Notes under the pieces: model-generated
What the model saw: only the letters and a program-made list of their open reading frames with translations
The model's database searches: none
Told to the model about the DNA's origin: nothing
Made by a program: the position numbers and the translations under genes
From: Cystobasidiopsis lactophilus
Taxonomy: Eukaryota > Basidiomycota > Agaricostilbomycetes > Agaricostilbales > Chionosphaeraceae
Direction: 5' to 3'
DNA length: 64,000 bases
NCBI GenBank assembly: GCA_001599975.1
Contig: BCIO01000001.1
Span: 2,170,001-2,234,000 of the forward strand
In this document: piece after piece, positions 11,727-23,303 of the stretch
Position numbering within the stretch: position 1 is the stretch's first letter
Layout of the letters: every line of letters begins with the position of its first letter

Positions 11727-12084
11727 TTATTGCGGTCTCGTTTCGCACTTAGACTTGGGTGGTTAGGATACACCTGCACTAGCTGGGTCAGGGCTGGGAA
11801 GCGCGCCACCCAGCTGGGCGGCTGGAATCCGCGCTGGGCGACGCCTACCTAGCTTTTGATCTCGAGACCCATTTTCGTCGCCACTTTGAGAGTACTGCAG
11901 CTAAGATTGTGAGCTGGGCGGAAAAATCTAGCACGCCAAACAACGCAAACAACTCTTCGATTTCCTCGTCCACAGTTCACCCTGTAAAAATTGGCCCAGA
12001 CCGCCAACATCACCTTTAAAACAGCCTTGCGATAGATTGATAGACTAGCAAAGCTCTCGACGGGCGCTCGGAACGCAGCCGACG
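11727..12084. other. Intergenic, MTHFR promoter region
   Basis: A 358-bp gap with no plausible gene. It holds several ctgggcg/ctgggtc repeats (about 11780-11845) and a short aaaaatt / tttaaaac AT-rich stretch 70-120 bp upstream of the MTHFR ATG. Confidence 0.5.
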
Positions 12085-14277
12085 ATGCCCTCTAAAATTT
12101 CTGACAAGCTCGCCAACAACAATGGGCCGTTCTTCACCCTCGAAGTGCGTTCGATGCTACCTACATAGCACATTGATGCTCAACTTTTGACGTTCTGACG
12201 CACAGTTCTTCCCGCCGGTGACGGAGCAAGGCATGAGCAACTTGCTGGATCGAATCGAGCGAATGGCCTCGCTCCAGCCGGCCTGGATCTCGGTGACTTG
12301 GGGAGCCGGCGGGAGTACTCAAGAGCGAAGCTTGTTGCTGGCTGCAGAGGCGCAGAAGCGGACGGGCGTGGACGCTTGCCTGCACTTGACTTGCACCAAC
12401 ATGGAGAAGGCGAAGTTGGACGACACGCTCTCGGTGCGCCCCTCGTTCTTTCCCTTGTGTCGTGTCGACTCAATGGGAGAGCTCCGTCCAGCAAGCTAAA
12501 GAGCTCGGCATCAAGAACATCTTGGCTCTTCGAGGCGACCCTCCCCGCGGCGAAGAGTATTGGGTTGCGGCCGATGAGCGCTTCCAGCATGCCGCCGACT
12601 TGGTCCAGTACATCAGGCAGGAACATGGGGACGCGTTCAGCATAGGTGTTGCCGGTTCGTACATCCTCTTACGTCAACGAACGACTTCCCTAATGTGGCG
12701 AATGTCGTGTGGAGCAGGCTATCCGGAAGGGCATTGCGATGTGGACGACAAGACGAACGAGGTGGCATTCTTGAAGGCGAAAGTGGATGCTGGCGCGGAT
12801 TTCGTGGTCACCCAGCTGTTCTACGACGCCGACCTGTACATCGAGTGGCACAATTCCTGCCGGGCAGCAGGTGCGCACGCTGTTCACTTCATTCTTCGTG
12901 AACCTCCCATGCTCAAATGTGCTCACAGGCATCACTGTCCCCATCTTGCCCGGCATCATGCCCATCCAGTCCTACCAATCCTTCCGCCGCATGGCCAAGC
13001 TGTGCAAATGCGCCCTCCCTCAAAAGATCCTAGACGACCTAGATCCCATCCAGGTGAGCCCTCAATCTGCGTCTGAAACCTTTCTTCTGCTGAACGAGCT
13101 GGCAGACGGACGACCATGCTGTCAAGGACTACGGCGTCAACCTCTCCATCTCCCACATCAAAAAGCTCCAGGCGGCCGGCATCAGCGGCTTCCACATGTG
13201 CACCTTGAACTTGGAAAAGTCAGTCCGTCGAATCGTCGAAAGCCTGGGGTGGCACTCGCCACTCATGAGCCCCAATGGCGTGAATGGATCTGTGAGCGGC
13301 TCTCTCCAGTTGAGCACGCGGCAAGTGCTTAGTGCCAAGCGTTGACTCACAGAAGGAGTTCCCTGCCAACTTGCTCCCAAGGAAGGAAACACCAAAACTC
13401 TGGGATGAGCATCCGAACGGCCGATTTGGCGATGTGCGCTCTCCCGCATACGGCGAACTCGATGGCTGGGGCGTGTCTCTCAAGCTGACAGTGAGCTACA
13501 TTCTTCGTTTTCATCAGCCGCGCTGGTTGCTCAGAAGCGCTGCAGCCGGAGGAAGCAATCCGAGAATGGGGGCGGCCCACCAAGGCGCAAGACATCTCCG
13601 ACATTTTCGCTCGCTACCTCAGCTCCAACCTCCAAACCTTGCCCTGGTCCGACATGCCTTTGATGGCCGAGACGGCGGTCATTGTGCCTCAATTGCAAAA
13701 GCTGGTCAAGCAGAGAAACTGGTGGACGGTCGGCTCCCAACCCGCGGTCGACGGCGCCGAGTCGACCGACAAGACGTACGGATTTGGTCCCAAGGGCGGC
13801 TACATCTATCAGAAGGCGTTCGTCGAGTTCTTCGGCACCGCGGAGGATGTGGCCCGGCTCGCCGCCAAGGCGGAGGCGCAGCAAAAGGCGACTGGCATTC
13901 GTCAAGTGACGTGGTATGCGGCGGCGAAGGATGACAAGCTGTTCAAGACCAACATGGAAAAGGGCGACGCCAACGCGGTGACCTGGGGCGTCTTCGCCGG
14001 CAAGGAGCTCGTGACCACGACGCTGATTGAGGAGATCAGCTTCAAGACCTGGAAGGTTTGCCACTGTTTATGTTCACTGACAATTGGAGCATTTTGCTCA
14101 CGCCAAGTTTCGCAGGAGGAAGCCTTCTCGATATGGAACGAATGGGAGCACCTCTTCCCGCCGGACTCGCCATCACGGACGTTGCTGAACAAGCTTGGCG
14201 AGGAGCTGTGGCTAGTGAGCGTGGTCCACCACGACTTCAAGAAGCCGAATGCATTGTGGAGCTTCTTGCTGGAGTGA
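12085..14277 (+). CDS. MET13: Methylenetetrahydrofolate reductase
   Basis: FAD enzyme reducing 5,10-methylene-THF to 5-methyl-THF for methionine synthesis. The start ATG at 12085 opens MPSKISDKLANNNGPFFTLE, which splices to FFPPVTEQGMSNLLDRI. The catalytic TIM barrel follows: ISVTWGAGGST, LHLTCTNM, ILALRGDPPRGEEYW, YPEGHCD, ADFVVTQLFYDAD and VPILPGIMPIQSYQSF. The C-terminal regulatory half has LDGWGVSLKL, EEAIREWGRPTKAQDI, YGFGPKGGYIYQKAFVEFF and VTWGVFAGKEL, ending NALWSFLLE at 14275-14277. The length, about 600 residues in roughly nine exons, matches eukaryotic two-domain enzymes. Fungi often have two genes (MET12/MET13); the symbol is by family, not by proven orthology. Confidence 0.93.
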
Positions 14278-14297
14278 ACCACTTCCACCCTGTTCAT

Positions 14298-15178
14298 TCA
14301 CGGCGTGTCCGCGCTCCCTCCTGATGCTACGCTGCCCGCCTCGTCCTCCGTCAACTCCTCCACGTCCGTGTTGTTGTTCTCGTCCTCGTCCTCAATGTCC
14401 GCATCCAAATCCACCCCTTCCTCTTCTTCCTCTTGGCGAGTGGCGGCTCCAACTTCGGGGTGCTGAGCTGTCGGCGCTGGCAAGTGCCTCTGCCCTCAGT
14501 ACGCAGAAGGGTGGCAGGAAGAGAGGAGAGACCTACGAGATGCTGGGGGAGGTTCGTCCTCGTGCTTTTGCTCCTGCGTCGCGGTCAAAGCGTCAGCCGG
14601 GCGCGGAAGCGAGCCATGTACTTTAGCCCACCATTTCATCTTCACTTGTAGTCATCTTTCCCATGGGAAGCAAGTAGCTAGCGCCCCAGTTCCGAATGTC
14701 CAAAGTCTTTCGAGCGCGCATGAGCGAACGCCCTCGGGACAAACTATGCTAGAGCCTGCTCACAGCTTGCTCATGGTCTAGCTCTTCTTCTGACTGGGCG
14801 TCTGCCTCTTTGGAAAGGCATCTTGAAATGTGGGATTGGTGCCGCGTTGGGTGCCTTCGATTCTTCGAGATTTGCGAGCCATTCACGTTCCACAGAGTCG
14901 TGCCGAGGGTGGCATCCATGGGCGGCAGCAGAGAGGAAGGCATCATGACGTCGTCCATGGTGGCTGTCGGCGTGCTGAGGGGACCACTGACCGCCAGATG
15001 GTTGACCGGGAGACAGAGGCGTTGTCGTCTCTTGGTCCTGCTCGGCCGCCTGCCCCTTACTTTGCTCTCTCCATGCTTCCGCATGACTGCAAATGTGCTT
15101 TGGCGAGAATCCTGTGACGTTGTATCCTCCCGCTGGTTTGAAACTTGGCCCGCGGCACCTGTTCATTCCCGTTGCCAT
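14298..15178 (-). CDS. Possible hypothetical gene with acidic C-terminus
   Basis: Weakly supported. On the minus strand, 14298-14483 encodes a strongly acidic end (EEEEEGVDLDADIEDEDE, then DVEELTEDEAGS) that looks like a real C-terminus. Upstream, two overlapping frames between 14749 and 15178 carry protein-like stretches (ATMDDVMMPSSLLPPMDATL; GYNVTGFSPKHICSHAEAW). The ATG at 15176-15178 could be the start, 65 bp from the divergent glycosyltransferase start. I could not join the exons in one frame with good splice sites, and no family is recognised. The alternative is a 966-bp intergenic region. Confidence 0.25.
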
Positions 15179-15243
15179 GGGAGAGCGCCGGGCCTCTCTT
15201 GCCCTCAAGCTTGCCTCCAACGACCACCCCCTGTTCTTCTTCG

Positions 15244-16893
15244 ATGTCCTCTCTCTTGACGCCACGCCGTCCAGACTTCTTGACCGAAGGCTCTGTCCTC
15301 ACTCCGCGCAGGGGCGTCTTTCCGCCGCGTTACGACGCCATCGACGTCGAAGAGGACAACGACGATGAAGAACTCAAGTTACTTGCCCAAAAGCACTCCG
15401 AGAAGGCAGCCACCAAGCGTGATGTTCGCCACCTCCAATCGCCCGTGGACGTCGACTTCATCAGCGCTCGAATGCTAGGCGGCCTGGGATTGCTGGCGCT
15501 TTTTTTCGTCCTGGCTCTGCTCTCCATGTTCTTGGGAGATGGCAAAGAGAAGCAGAGATTGGTGGAAGAGCCCGCCCTCTCAATGTTACTCGATTTGGGA
15601 GAAGAGCAAGACGAGTGGGGTGTGCATCCCGAATTTTTTGGACGGCAGTGCGACTCGATTCCAGCCAGCAACTTCAAAAGCAAGAGTTATGCGGAGCCGG
15701 TCATTGTGGAAGAGTTTGCGGACAAGGAAAGGACAATCGACGGCTTGCCCATCTGCAACACCAGCTTGCTCTTCCAACTTACACCCGACCACGATCTGTT
15801 CGACCAGCTGGCCGCAATGACTCTCGCATACGGACTGTCGAAGTCCATTGGGCGAACTTTCTTTGTGGAAGACTCTTATTTCGGCCGCGGCTCGTTTTAC
15901 GACCACTTTGAGGTGCGTCCACGGGCGTCTGTTCTTGGTGTGCTTACCTTGATGTATCGAAGCAGAGACTTCCAGCTCCCTCCTGTGCCAGACCGCCAGC
16001 CCACAGCGTCGCCGCTTGCCCTCGCGAATCGAGGCATTGGGTCGTCAACATGCACACCATGCAGCGGCATTTCGGCTTAGACTTCGCTGACGCATTTGAA
16101 GATCGCACCCGACACAATGTTTGGAGACGGAAGCCGGTCTTTAAAATGATGCGCGCCGCAATAGACGATGGCCTTCTTCGACCGACGCCCCTCAATCAGA
16201 ACTTGATCGATCTCGCAGCCAATGAACTGGGCGAAGAGTGGGTGGGCGTGAACATTAGGCCTCTCAACGACTACGACCAGCGTTCTCCACCATTGGGTGA
16301 CTACATCGACGCGATGGACAAGACGTTCATGCTCCTCAATTCCACCTTTCTGAACGGCTACCAAGAGATTCAAAACACTGTCCCGCATTTTGTGCTTTCA
16401 TCTTCCTCCCAGCAGTCCATCGCAGCTGTCCACAGTCTGGCACCCCAAACCTGGCATCTTCACTCCCTTCAGAACTCCCGCTATCCTACGCTTCGTTTGG
16501 TGGCGTCGCCGTTTGAGGGCGGGAATCAGCCCATGGACTTTGCGGAGCTCTCGCCCAACCTCAATTCACTCATTACTCGAGGGCAAATCGTAGAGCTCGC
16601 GCTGTTGGGAGACCTAACGAATTCCGACCGAGAGCAGCGCCGACGCAGCGCCGTTGTGTGTACAGTGGCGTCGGGCCTCTGCAAGGTGCGCTAGTAGTTC
16701 AGATTCTGATTGGAGCTTCCTAATGCTTGCTTTCCTCAGTTGGCGGCCGTGCTGCAAGGTTGGGAGAAGGCGATCGATAACAGGCGGTGGTTGAAGTAGG
16801 CGATTCGCTTCCTGATTTAGCCCGCACTCTCTGATTTCTTATCACAGTGTCGATGAAATTAACCAAAGGGGTTGGGATTACTTGGATCAATGA
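15244..16893 (+). CDS. Type II membrane glycosyltransferase, GT23/fucosyltransferase-like
   Basis: The start ATG at 15244 opens MSSLLTPRRPDF. An acidic cytosolic region is followed by one transmembrane helix (MLGGLGLLALFFVLALLSMF, about residues 78-97), the layout of a Golgi type II enzyme. The lumenal part has TLAYGLSKSIGRTFFVEDS and YFGRGSFYDHFE. Across an intron come CPRESRHWVV, HFGLDFADAFED, then GVNIRPLNDYDQR and a helix with GDYIDAMDKTF. This order (sugar-nucleotide domain, FED element, a strand with a basic residue) resembles fungal proteins related to GT23 alpha-1,6-fucosyltransferases. Activity is not proven, and the classic HxRR motif is replaced by NIRP. The last intron reads into RRWLNVDEINQRGWDYLDQ and stops at 16891-16893. 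It lies 57 bp from a GH47 mannosidase in the same direction. Confidence 0.65.
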
Positions 16894-16950
16894 CATTTTG
16901 AGACGAATCTGGGCGCGACTCCCTTTGCCATCAGCGGCCAATTTGTAGAA

Positions 16951-19426
16951 ATGAAAGCCAAAAAGAAGGCCGACAAGCCTCCGTCTGTGACAAAAGCGAC
17001 TGTCAAGCCGACCAAAAGGCCATCACAGGGCCCAATGAAGACCCTCCTGTCGCTGTCGAGCCTGGTCGTGCTGGTCGCCTTCATCTATTACCAGGCGACA
17101 CAGCGGCGCGCACGCTTTTTGGAGGCCCGGCCACCCAGTGCAGATGATGAGATAGATTATGATGCGCCATATCAAGTGTCAGCGGACCCAGAGAAGCAGG
17201 CCGCTGTCCTCGAGGCGTTCCAAGTGCGCATTGCTCTCGCTGCCAGATTTAGCTCAAGCCCTTTCGCAGTGGTCTTGGGCGGCATACAAAAGAGATGCCT
17301 GGGGAGAGGATAACCACCATCCACTTTCAAAAGGAGGGTCCAACATAGGCTCAGCGCCCATTGGATAGTGAGTATCGATTTCGAGACTGCGCGCTTTGGT
17401 CCTTTTGAACACGCTGGGCAGCTTTATTGTCGACTGTCTCGACAATTTGTTGTTGATGGGACTGGACGAAGAGCTTGAAGAGGCTAAGGACTGGCTTAAA
17501 ACGCTGTCGTTTGATGGCAACGACCGGCACCATGCTTTCGAGGTGAGCAGCTCTTTACATTCCCTTTCGAGTAGGGTCTTATATTGCTTCAGATCACAAT
17601 TAGAGTTCTTGGAGGCCTGTTGTCTGCGTATCACCTTTCAGGAAATGACACACTCTTCTTGGAGAAAGCCATTGACCTGGGTGATCGTCTCCTGCCCGTC
17701 TTCGACACAGTAAGCTTCGCCCTTTCACATATTGATATATCTAAATGCTGTATGCAGCCATCTGGGATACCTCACTCCTTCGTCAACCTCCATAAACGGC
17801 AAGCAATTCCAGACGCCGACAACAACAATTTCGGTGAGCCGGTCCGTGCTAGTGTGCAGCTTCTATCTGACTGGGAATGATGTTTAATAGCTAGCGTGGC
17901 CGAAGCTGGGTTCGTTGACTCCGCGCCCTACTGCGAAACTCATATTGACCGGGATGACCAGCACGCTTCAACTCGAGCTTCGCTATCTGAGCGAGGTTTC
18001 GGGGAATCCCATCTACTGGGAGAAGGCAAGAAAGGCGTCAGAAGTGATCGCAGCCGCCCACAAGCAGGATGGCCTGGCCCCAATCTTCCTGGCGTGAGCA
18101 GCGTGCCTTTTTCGCTCAGCGCACGCTGAGTTCTGTGCAGACCTAATTCTGGAGACTTCGTGGTAAGCTCTTTACCTTTAGAGCTGATGTAACCGAGTTT
18201 GATGTTATGGCCAACAGTTCTCTGACATCCGCATTGGCTCGCGCGGTGACAGCTACTACGAGTATCTGCTGAAGGTCTTCGTCCAATCGGCCGGGACAGA
18301 CCAGTTCTGGAGGGATGAATACGATCAGGCCTTTGAAGGCATCAAGAAGCACCTACTCATCCGCGGCTTGGTTAACAACATGCTCTTCACCCGGGAGCTG
18401 GTGGCGCGGCCCGTGATGAGCACACGGAAAATGTGAGGTCGCTCCTTTTCCTTGCGTTCCTCGATTTCGGTTCAATTTGAGTCTTTAGGGAGTTCAAGTC
18501 GGTGCTCAAGCAAGATCACCTGGTTTGCTTCTTCCCGGGCATCATCTTCCTCGGCCTCTCCAAGGACGGCAGCCCGATCGACCGCAAGTCTCTCAATCAC
18601 GCGGAACAAGCCGAGTATACAATAGGTGCGCTAGACCTATTGAGATGTTCGCCAAAGCTTAGCGATTTTGCCCCCATGTAGCCACCGAGCTTCTGAAGAC
18701 CTGCGTGGGCACCTACGAAGCCAGCAAGACTGGCCTCGGCCCGGAGATCGTCTTTTTCCATGAAACCAAAGAGGCAGTGATGCAATTCGGCGGGAAGACG
18801 GACTGGTACATCGACAAGAGACCTAAGTGAGTGCACCACCTGCGCCTTCAGAGGTCAAATGCTCACACGCCCTCAGGCCGAGACCTGGCAAGCAATTGCC
18901 ACCACCTTATGATGCCAAGAACATGCTGCGACCGGAAACGCTAGAGAGCTTGTTCGTGGCCTACCGCCTGACTGGGCTTCAGATCTACCGGTGGGTGGCC
19001 GGACGACATTTTTGGTGCAACCACTGAACCTTGATCGTGGCGTCACCACAGAGATCAAGCCTGGCGAATCTTCCAAGCATTCAATACGCATTGCCGGCTC
19101 GAGTCGGGCGGCTACGCGACCATTCGAGACGTAGACGAAGTGCCGACGGTCAAAGAAGACCGCATGGAGACCTTCTGGCTTGTGAGCTTCCTTTCGTCTC
19201 GATTCAGATTCTGTCACTCAGGATCTGGATGCAGAGCGAGAGCTTGAAGTATCTCTACCTCATCTTTGGCGACGCGACGCAAGTGCCGCTGACCGACTAC
19301 GTCTTCACTACCGAGGTGCTTTATTCCACTTTTTAAATAAAATGCAAAGTGCGATGCTAAGATGCCTGGTCTAACAATTCCAAGGCGCACGTCCTGCCCG
19401 TCTTCCACCCGGATGTCACTGCTTAG
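16951..19426 (+). CDS. MNS1: Class I alpha-1,2-mannosidase, GH47
   Basis: Inverting, calcium-dependent mannosidase that trims Man9 N-glycans in the ER/Golgi. It starts at 16951 with a Lys-rich cytosolic tail and one membrane anchor ([16 protein letters not shown]). Domain landmarks in order: [102 protein letters not shown] and [12 protein letters not shown]. The end is [12 protein letters not shown], then [13 protein letters not shown]. These cover the acidic active-site residues and the calcium-binding Thr of the family (TTEAH). There are at least twelve introns. The stop at 19424-19426 lies inside the coding region of the opposite-strand GPI11 gene. MNS1 is by family; a Golgi paralogue is possible. 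Confidence 0.9.
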
Positions 19427-20503
19427 CCGGTGGCGCTCCCGCTGCTGGCACTTGCTCAATGTTGGGCAGGCCAACCATGATCAAGCTCCCGACTCCTCCT
19501 GCTGCGTGCCCCAATAGCGCTCCGTACGCAATAGTCGTCGGCCAGGCTCTGTTAGTAGGAAGTCCGGTTAGAGGGGAACGTGGAAGGAAGACCATGAAAA
19601 TGTCCACATACTGCCAGGGTCTGCCCCAATCTAGAGCCAGAGGAGCTGCGCCAGCCACTGCGCCTAGGACCGTCGCCCAAGTGTGGATGAGCAAAGCGAG
19701 TTCGGTGCCCGTCTTGGGTCTGTAGTCATCCGCTGACAAATAAGCAAAGCGCCATGGATTGCTATAAGGTGCCAAAAGGAGACCCACGCTAATGAGATGA
19801 AGATGCGGATCCAGGGGAACAAGTTGTCCTTGGTGCCGAAAGGGAAGGGGAGGACGAAGGCGGCGGTGGAGAGGGTGAGGACGGAGACGAAGGCGGAGAC
19901 GAGCAAGGTGTGCAGCAGTTTTCTGTAGTCAACGACTGTTTGACCAGAGAACATCACTTCTGTGGGGAGGACGAGGCCTACTGCGTGACTGGTGCTCCGA
20001 GGAGGATGGCGAGGATGAAGAAAGCGAGGCCGCCTGCAGCCGTCACGATCGCAGAGCTGACCAGGGCCTGAGGAATTCTACTTCAAGATGCGCTATACAT
20101 GTTGTATAGCGTGAAGACAACCCACCTGGAGGGTGACAGCGATGGGCTCGTCGGCGGCCTTGGTGACGGGCTCGCCCTTCTCAATGGCCTCGAGCCTCTT
20201 CGAATCCGCGACGAACCAATTCCGAAAGCGAGAATAGGTGTACAGCTCGATGCAAAAGCAGGCCACGACGAGCACAGTTAAAGTGGTGATCGGGTCCGAG
20301 AGCAGCGGGTTCAGGCTGCCCTTGGTGGAGATGAAGGTGTAAGGGATGCGGGTGAGCGCGACGTAGTTCAAAGCGCCGTTGCTGGTCACTGCTGACGCCA
20401 AGCGCGAGAGCTGGATGGCGTCCTCGCGCTTCTTTTCGACCTTTTGAGGTTTGGCCTCGACCAGCGGCGTCACCTCCTTGGCCGCCTTTGACTTTTTGCC
20501 CAT
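19416..20503 (-). CDS. GPI11: GPI-anchor biosynthesis protein Gpi11/PIG-F
   Basis: Multi-pass ER membrane partner of the ethanolamine-phosphate transferases that complete GPI anchors. The start ATG at 20501-20503 opens MGKKSKAAKEV. An N-terminal Lys-rich stretch precedes membrane segments (ITTLTVLVVACFCIELYTY; ALVSSAIVTAAGGLAFFILA) and the family motif ILLGAP. After an intron with donor right after ACGCA, the frame continues QKLLHTLLVSAFVSVLTL. The C-terminal signature is GAVAGAAPLALDWGRPWQ, followed by GALLGHAAGGVGSL. The stop is at 19416-19418. The gene overlaps the convergent mannosidase gene by 11 coding bases and shares a 283-bp divergent promoter with the bromodomain gene. Confidence 0.88.
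20091..20111. repeat. Perfect 9-bp inverted repeat in a GPI11 intron
   Basis: Arms CGCTATACA and TGTATAGCG are separated by three bases. The repeat lies inside the first long intron of GPI11 and would form a short hairpin in the pre-mRNA. Confidence 0.8.
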
Positions 20504-20786
20504 TTTCGGGGAGCTCGCGCCTTGCTGGACGTTAGTTGAAGCGTGAAAGTCGTTGCTTGGGAGAATCAGAGAGTGCGCTGTCGTCAAGCAGACCACCACA
20601 GGTCTCGCTTGCCCAAGCAAGTCGAGGAGCTCCAAACCCGTCCACAGCGACGTCGACCATTCTGAGGTCACCCAAAAAAGCTTGTGACGGACCCTTGGTG
20701 CATCCAACTTGCGCCTCGAGCCCGAAGCCGACCCCCGCCTGCCCGCCAAACTCGCAGAATTGTTGCGCCGCCGAGAAACGAAGACA
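20504..20786. promoter_or_regulatory. Divergent promoter GPI11/bromodomain gene
   Basis: 283 bp between two start codons pointing apart. The region is GC-rich with no clear TATA box. Confidence 0.5.
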
Positions 20787-23206
20787 ATGGACAGCATCAA
20801 GGGCCTCAAGGCGGTCATCTCCAGCGAGAACATCCTCCTCGACCGCAAGCGCAAGCGGGCCGAGGCCAACTACAGCGAGGTGGTGCGTCCCAATCTCCCC
20901 CTTCGCCTGGCGTCGTTTGCCAGTTTGTTTATGCTTCGTGGTGTGCGCGGCAGCCTGGAACGCGGACGCACTTTGCCGCTGTCGAAGGCATCGAGGACAA
21001 GCTCAAGGACCCGGCGTTCATCCGCGAGGAGGGCAACGCGATGTGGCAGGCGCTGGTGTCGTATCGGAACTGGGAGTGGGTTGCTTGTCACCTCTAAGAA
21101 CTCTGTCTGCCCCCGGTTCTTACAGGCTTCTTCTGTGTCCACAGAGACAGAACGATCAGCACAGACTTTATGAAGCAGCCAAGTCGGAGCTTGTTCCCGG
21201 ATTACTGTGGGTTCCGAGAAGTCATGCAAGCTCATGCATCGAGCTTGACTTTCTTGACCTTCACAGACGGCATCATCAAGAAGCCAATGGCCTTTGAAGA
21301 TGTCAAGCTCAAGCTGGAGCGGGGCGAGTACACCAACCTGACCGACTTCAGAGAGGACGTCAAGCAAATGTGAGCGCTTCGTCTCCCACCCAGCCCTTGG
21401 AGCTAGATCGTGAAGTTCCGCCACAGCTTCGTCAACGCCAAACGCTACAACATGCGCGACTCGCTCATCTTCAACGACGCCAAGGAGCTGCACAAGCGGC
21501 TCAAGACGCTCTGGGGCCAGTTGACGGGCCACGCGCCGGTGGACGAGGACGAGGAGGAGCCGTCGCGCAAAAAGGCCAAGAAGGACAAGGGCGCAGAGGG
21601 GCCCTCGCTCAAGTCGTGGCTGGGCGGCAAGCTCAAGGACTTGCTGAGCCACACCGACTCGTCGTGCGTCTTGCTTTTCCCATTTGCCACTGTCTTTCTT
21701 TCTGGTGGCTCACGAACGTAAAACCCGCACAGAGGCCGCAAAATGACCGAGATCTTCCTCCAGCTCCCTTCGCGCGAGCATTACCCGGATTACTACGCCG
21801 TCATTCGAGAACCGATGGCCTTCGACATCGTCCAGGTTCGTCGTGCTTCCTCCTTCAAGCCCTCTTTAGAGCCTCATGTAGAAGTCTTTGAACAGACCAA
21901 AATCAAGAAGCGAGCGTATCAAAACGTACCCGATTTTGTCAGCGACGTCAACCTCATCTTCGCCAACGCCAAGTATTACAACGAGGACCAGTCGCGCGTT
22001 TGGAAGGACGCGGTCTTCCTAGAGGTTGGTTGTCCTCGCTATTAGACGAAGGTTATGTCTAATGAGGCCAAAATTCCGGCCAACAGCGCTACTTTGCCGA
22101 GATCATGCGGGAGAAGCCGCCAGCGTTCGCCCTGAAGATGCCAACGACGCCAGCCACACCTGTCGCTTCGGGATCAAGTATGCCCAGAGTCACTGTCAAG
22201 CTCGGTGGCAACCAGTACCAGACGTCGCCCGGCCTCCAACACGAAAGGCTCACCCTCCGCCTACCACTCCATTCCGCCACCTACGCCCCATCACCCCTGG
22301 CCGCCGCCTCCCCTCCAGTCATGACGCCCGAAGAGGAGAAAGTGGACACGGCCTTCCTGACCGACCCGGCGCTGCATGCGCAAGACGCCCTGTCCCAACA
22401 AGCGACCACGCCTGGCGCCGAAGTCGCTTCCTCGCCCAAAGTCGAGATGGACCCGATGGCCACCTCTTACCTATCCTCGCACCTTAACACCGCACCTTTC
22501 AGCATGCATCTCACCAAGCAACCGTCTTTGGAGCCCGTCGTCGTCCAGCAACCAAGGCAAAAGCACGTCAAGGTCCTCGCCAAGACTCTGGACCCTTCTC
22601 CACCCAGTAGGCGATCCCCCATCTTTGCACTACCTTAGTGCTCTCCCCCTCATGTTTGGTCCTACAGTTGTTCCCTTCTTCCACATTCGCTTCTTCCCGG
22701 AGCAAGGCCGCAGCCGGCCGGTCTTCTCCAACGCCGCCTTCAGGCAGCACACCGTCTTCATGCCTTCCAAGACCACCCACCTCGAAATCGTGGCTGCCAC
22801 CAGCGACGCGCCCTTCCCGGACCGCGCGCCCTCCTCCACCACCTCTTCTTCCTCCTCCCCCATTCTTGGGCAAGCCTCGTCCGACGCGGAAGAGGACGGC
22901 AAAGAAAAAGAGCCCCAAGTCACCCGCAGTGGCCGGGTGGCCAAACCAAAACGAGCGTCGACGCCGGGCAAGTCGGACGCCGAGATCCGAAAGGGCACCT
23001 ACACCTTCCGCTTTGCCTTGCGCCAGCTCGGGTCGGAGCCCATCAAGATCTCGGAGGTGCCGCTCTCGCCGCTCTTGGACGGCCCTACCGCAATCACCAA
23101 GTTCGCCTGCCACCCGCCGGAAGGCCTGTCCATCATCGAGTTTTGGGTCAAGCATGGGTCGGGGCCGGAGGAGCTCTATCGCCTCTTTGTCACCGGCGGT
23201 CCGTAG
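20787..23206 (+). CDS. RSC4: Double-bromodomain protein, Rsc4-like
   Basis: Chromatin reader with two tandem bromodomains and no BAH domain, the layout of Rsc4 in the RSC remodelling complex. The start ATG at 20787 opens MDSIKGLKAVISSENILLD. Bromodomain 1: FMKQPSRSLFPDYYGIIKKP (joined over an intron) and FVNAKRYN with the acetyl-lysine-binding Asn. Bromodomain 2: IFLQLPSREHYPDYYAVIRE and FANAKYYN. A Pro/Ser-rich linker follows, then a C-terminal globular region (FFHIRFFPEQGR, TYTFRFALRQLG, IEFWVKHG), stopping at 23204-23206. Between them is an acidic/basic stretch with VTRSGRVAKPKR. RSC4 is inferred from architecture; other two-bromodomain proteins are possible. Confidence 0.75.
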
Positions 23207-23303
23207 TGCAGTCGGCAGTTACTTTAGGGTTTCTCTTCTCTTGCAACAATGCAAATTACAGAGCATATGCTCTCTAAAGGCTACAACAAAGGTCCATCCA
23301 TGT

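Noticed and set aside
19920-19995. Apparent frameshift in GPI11 (GAPVT followed by another frame HAVGL)
   Set aside because: Removing an intron with donor GTAGGC just after ACGCA and acceptor CTACAG rejoins the frame as GAPVTQKLLHTLLVSAF, as expected for the family. The gene is intact.
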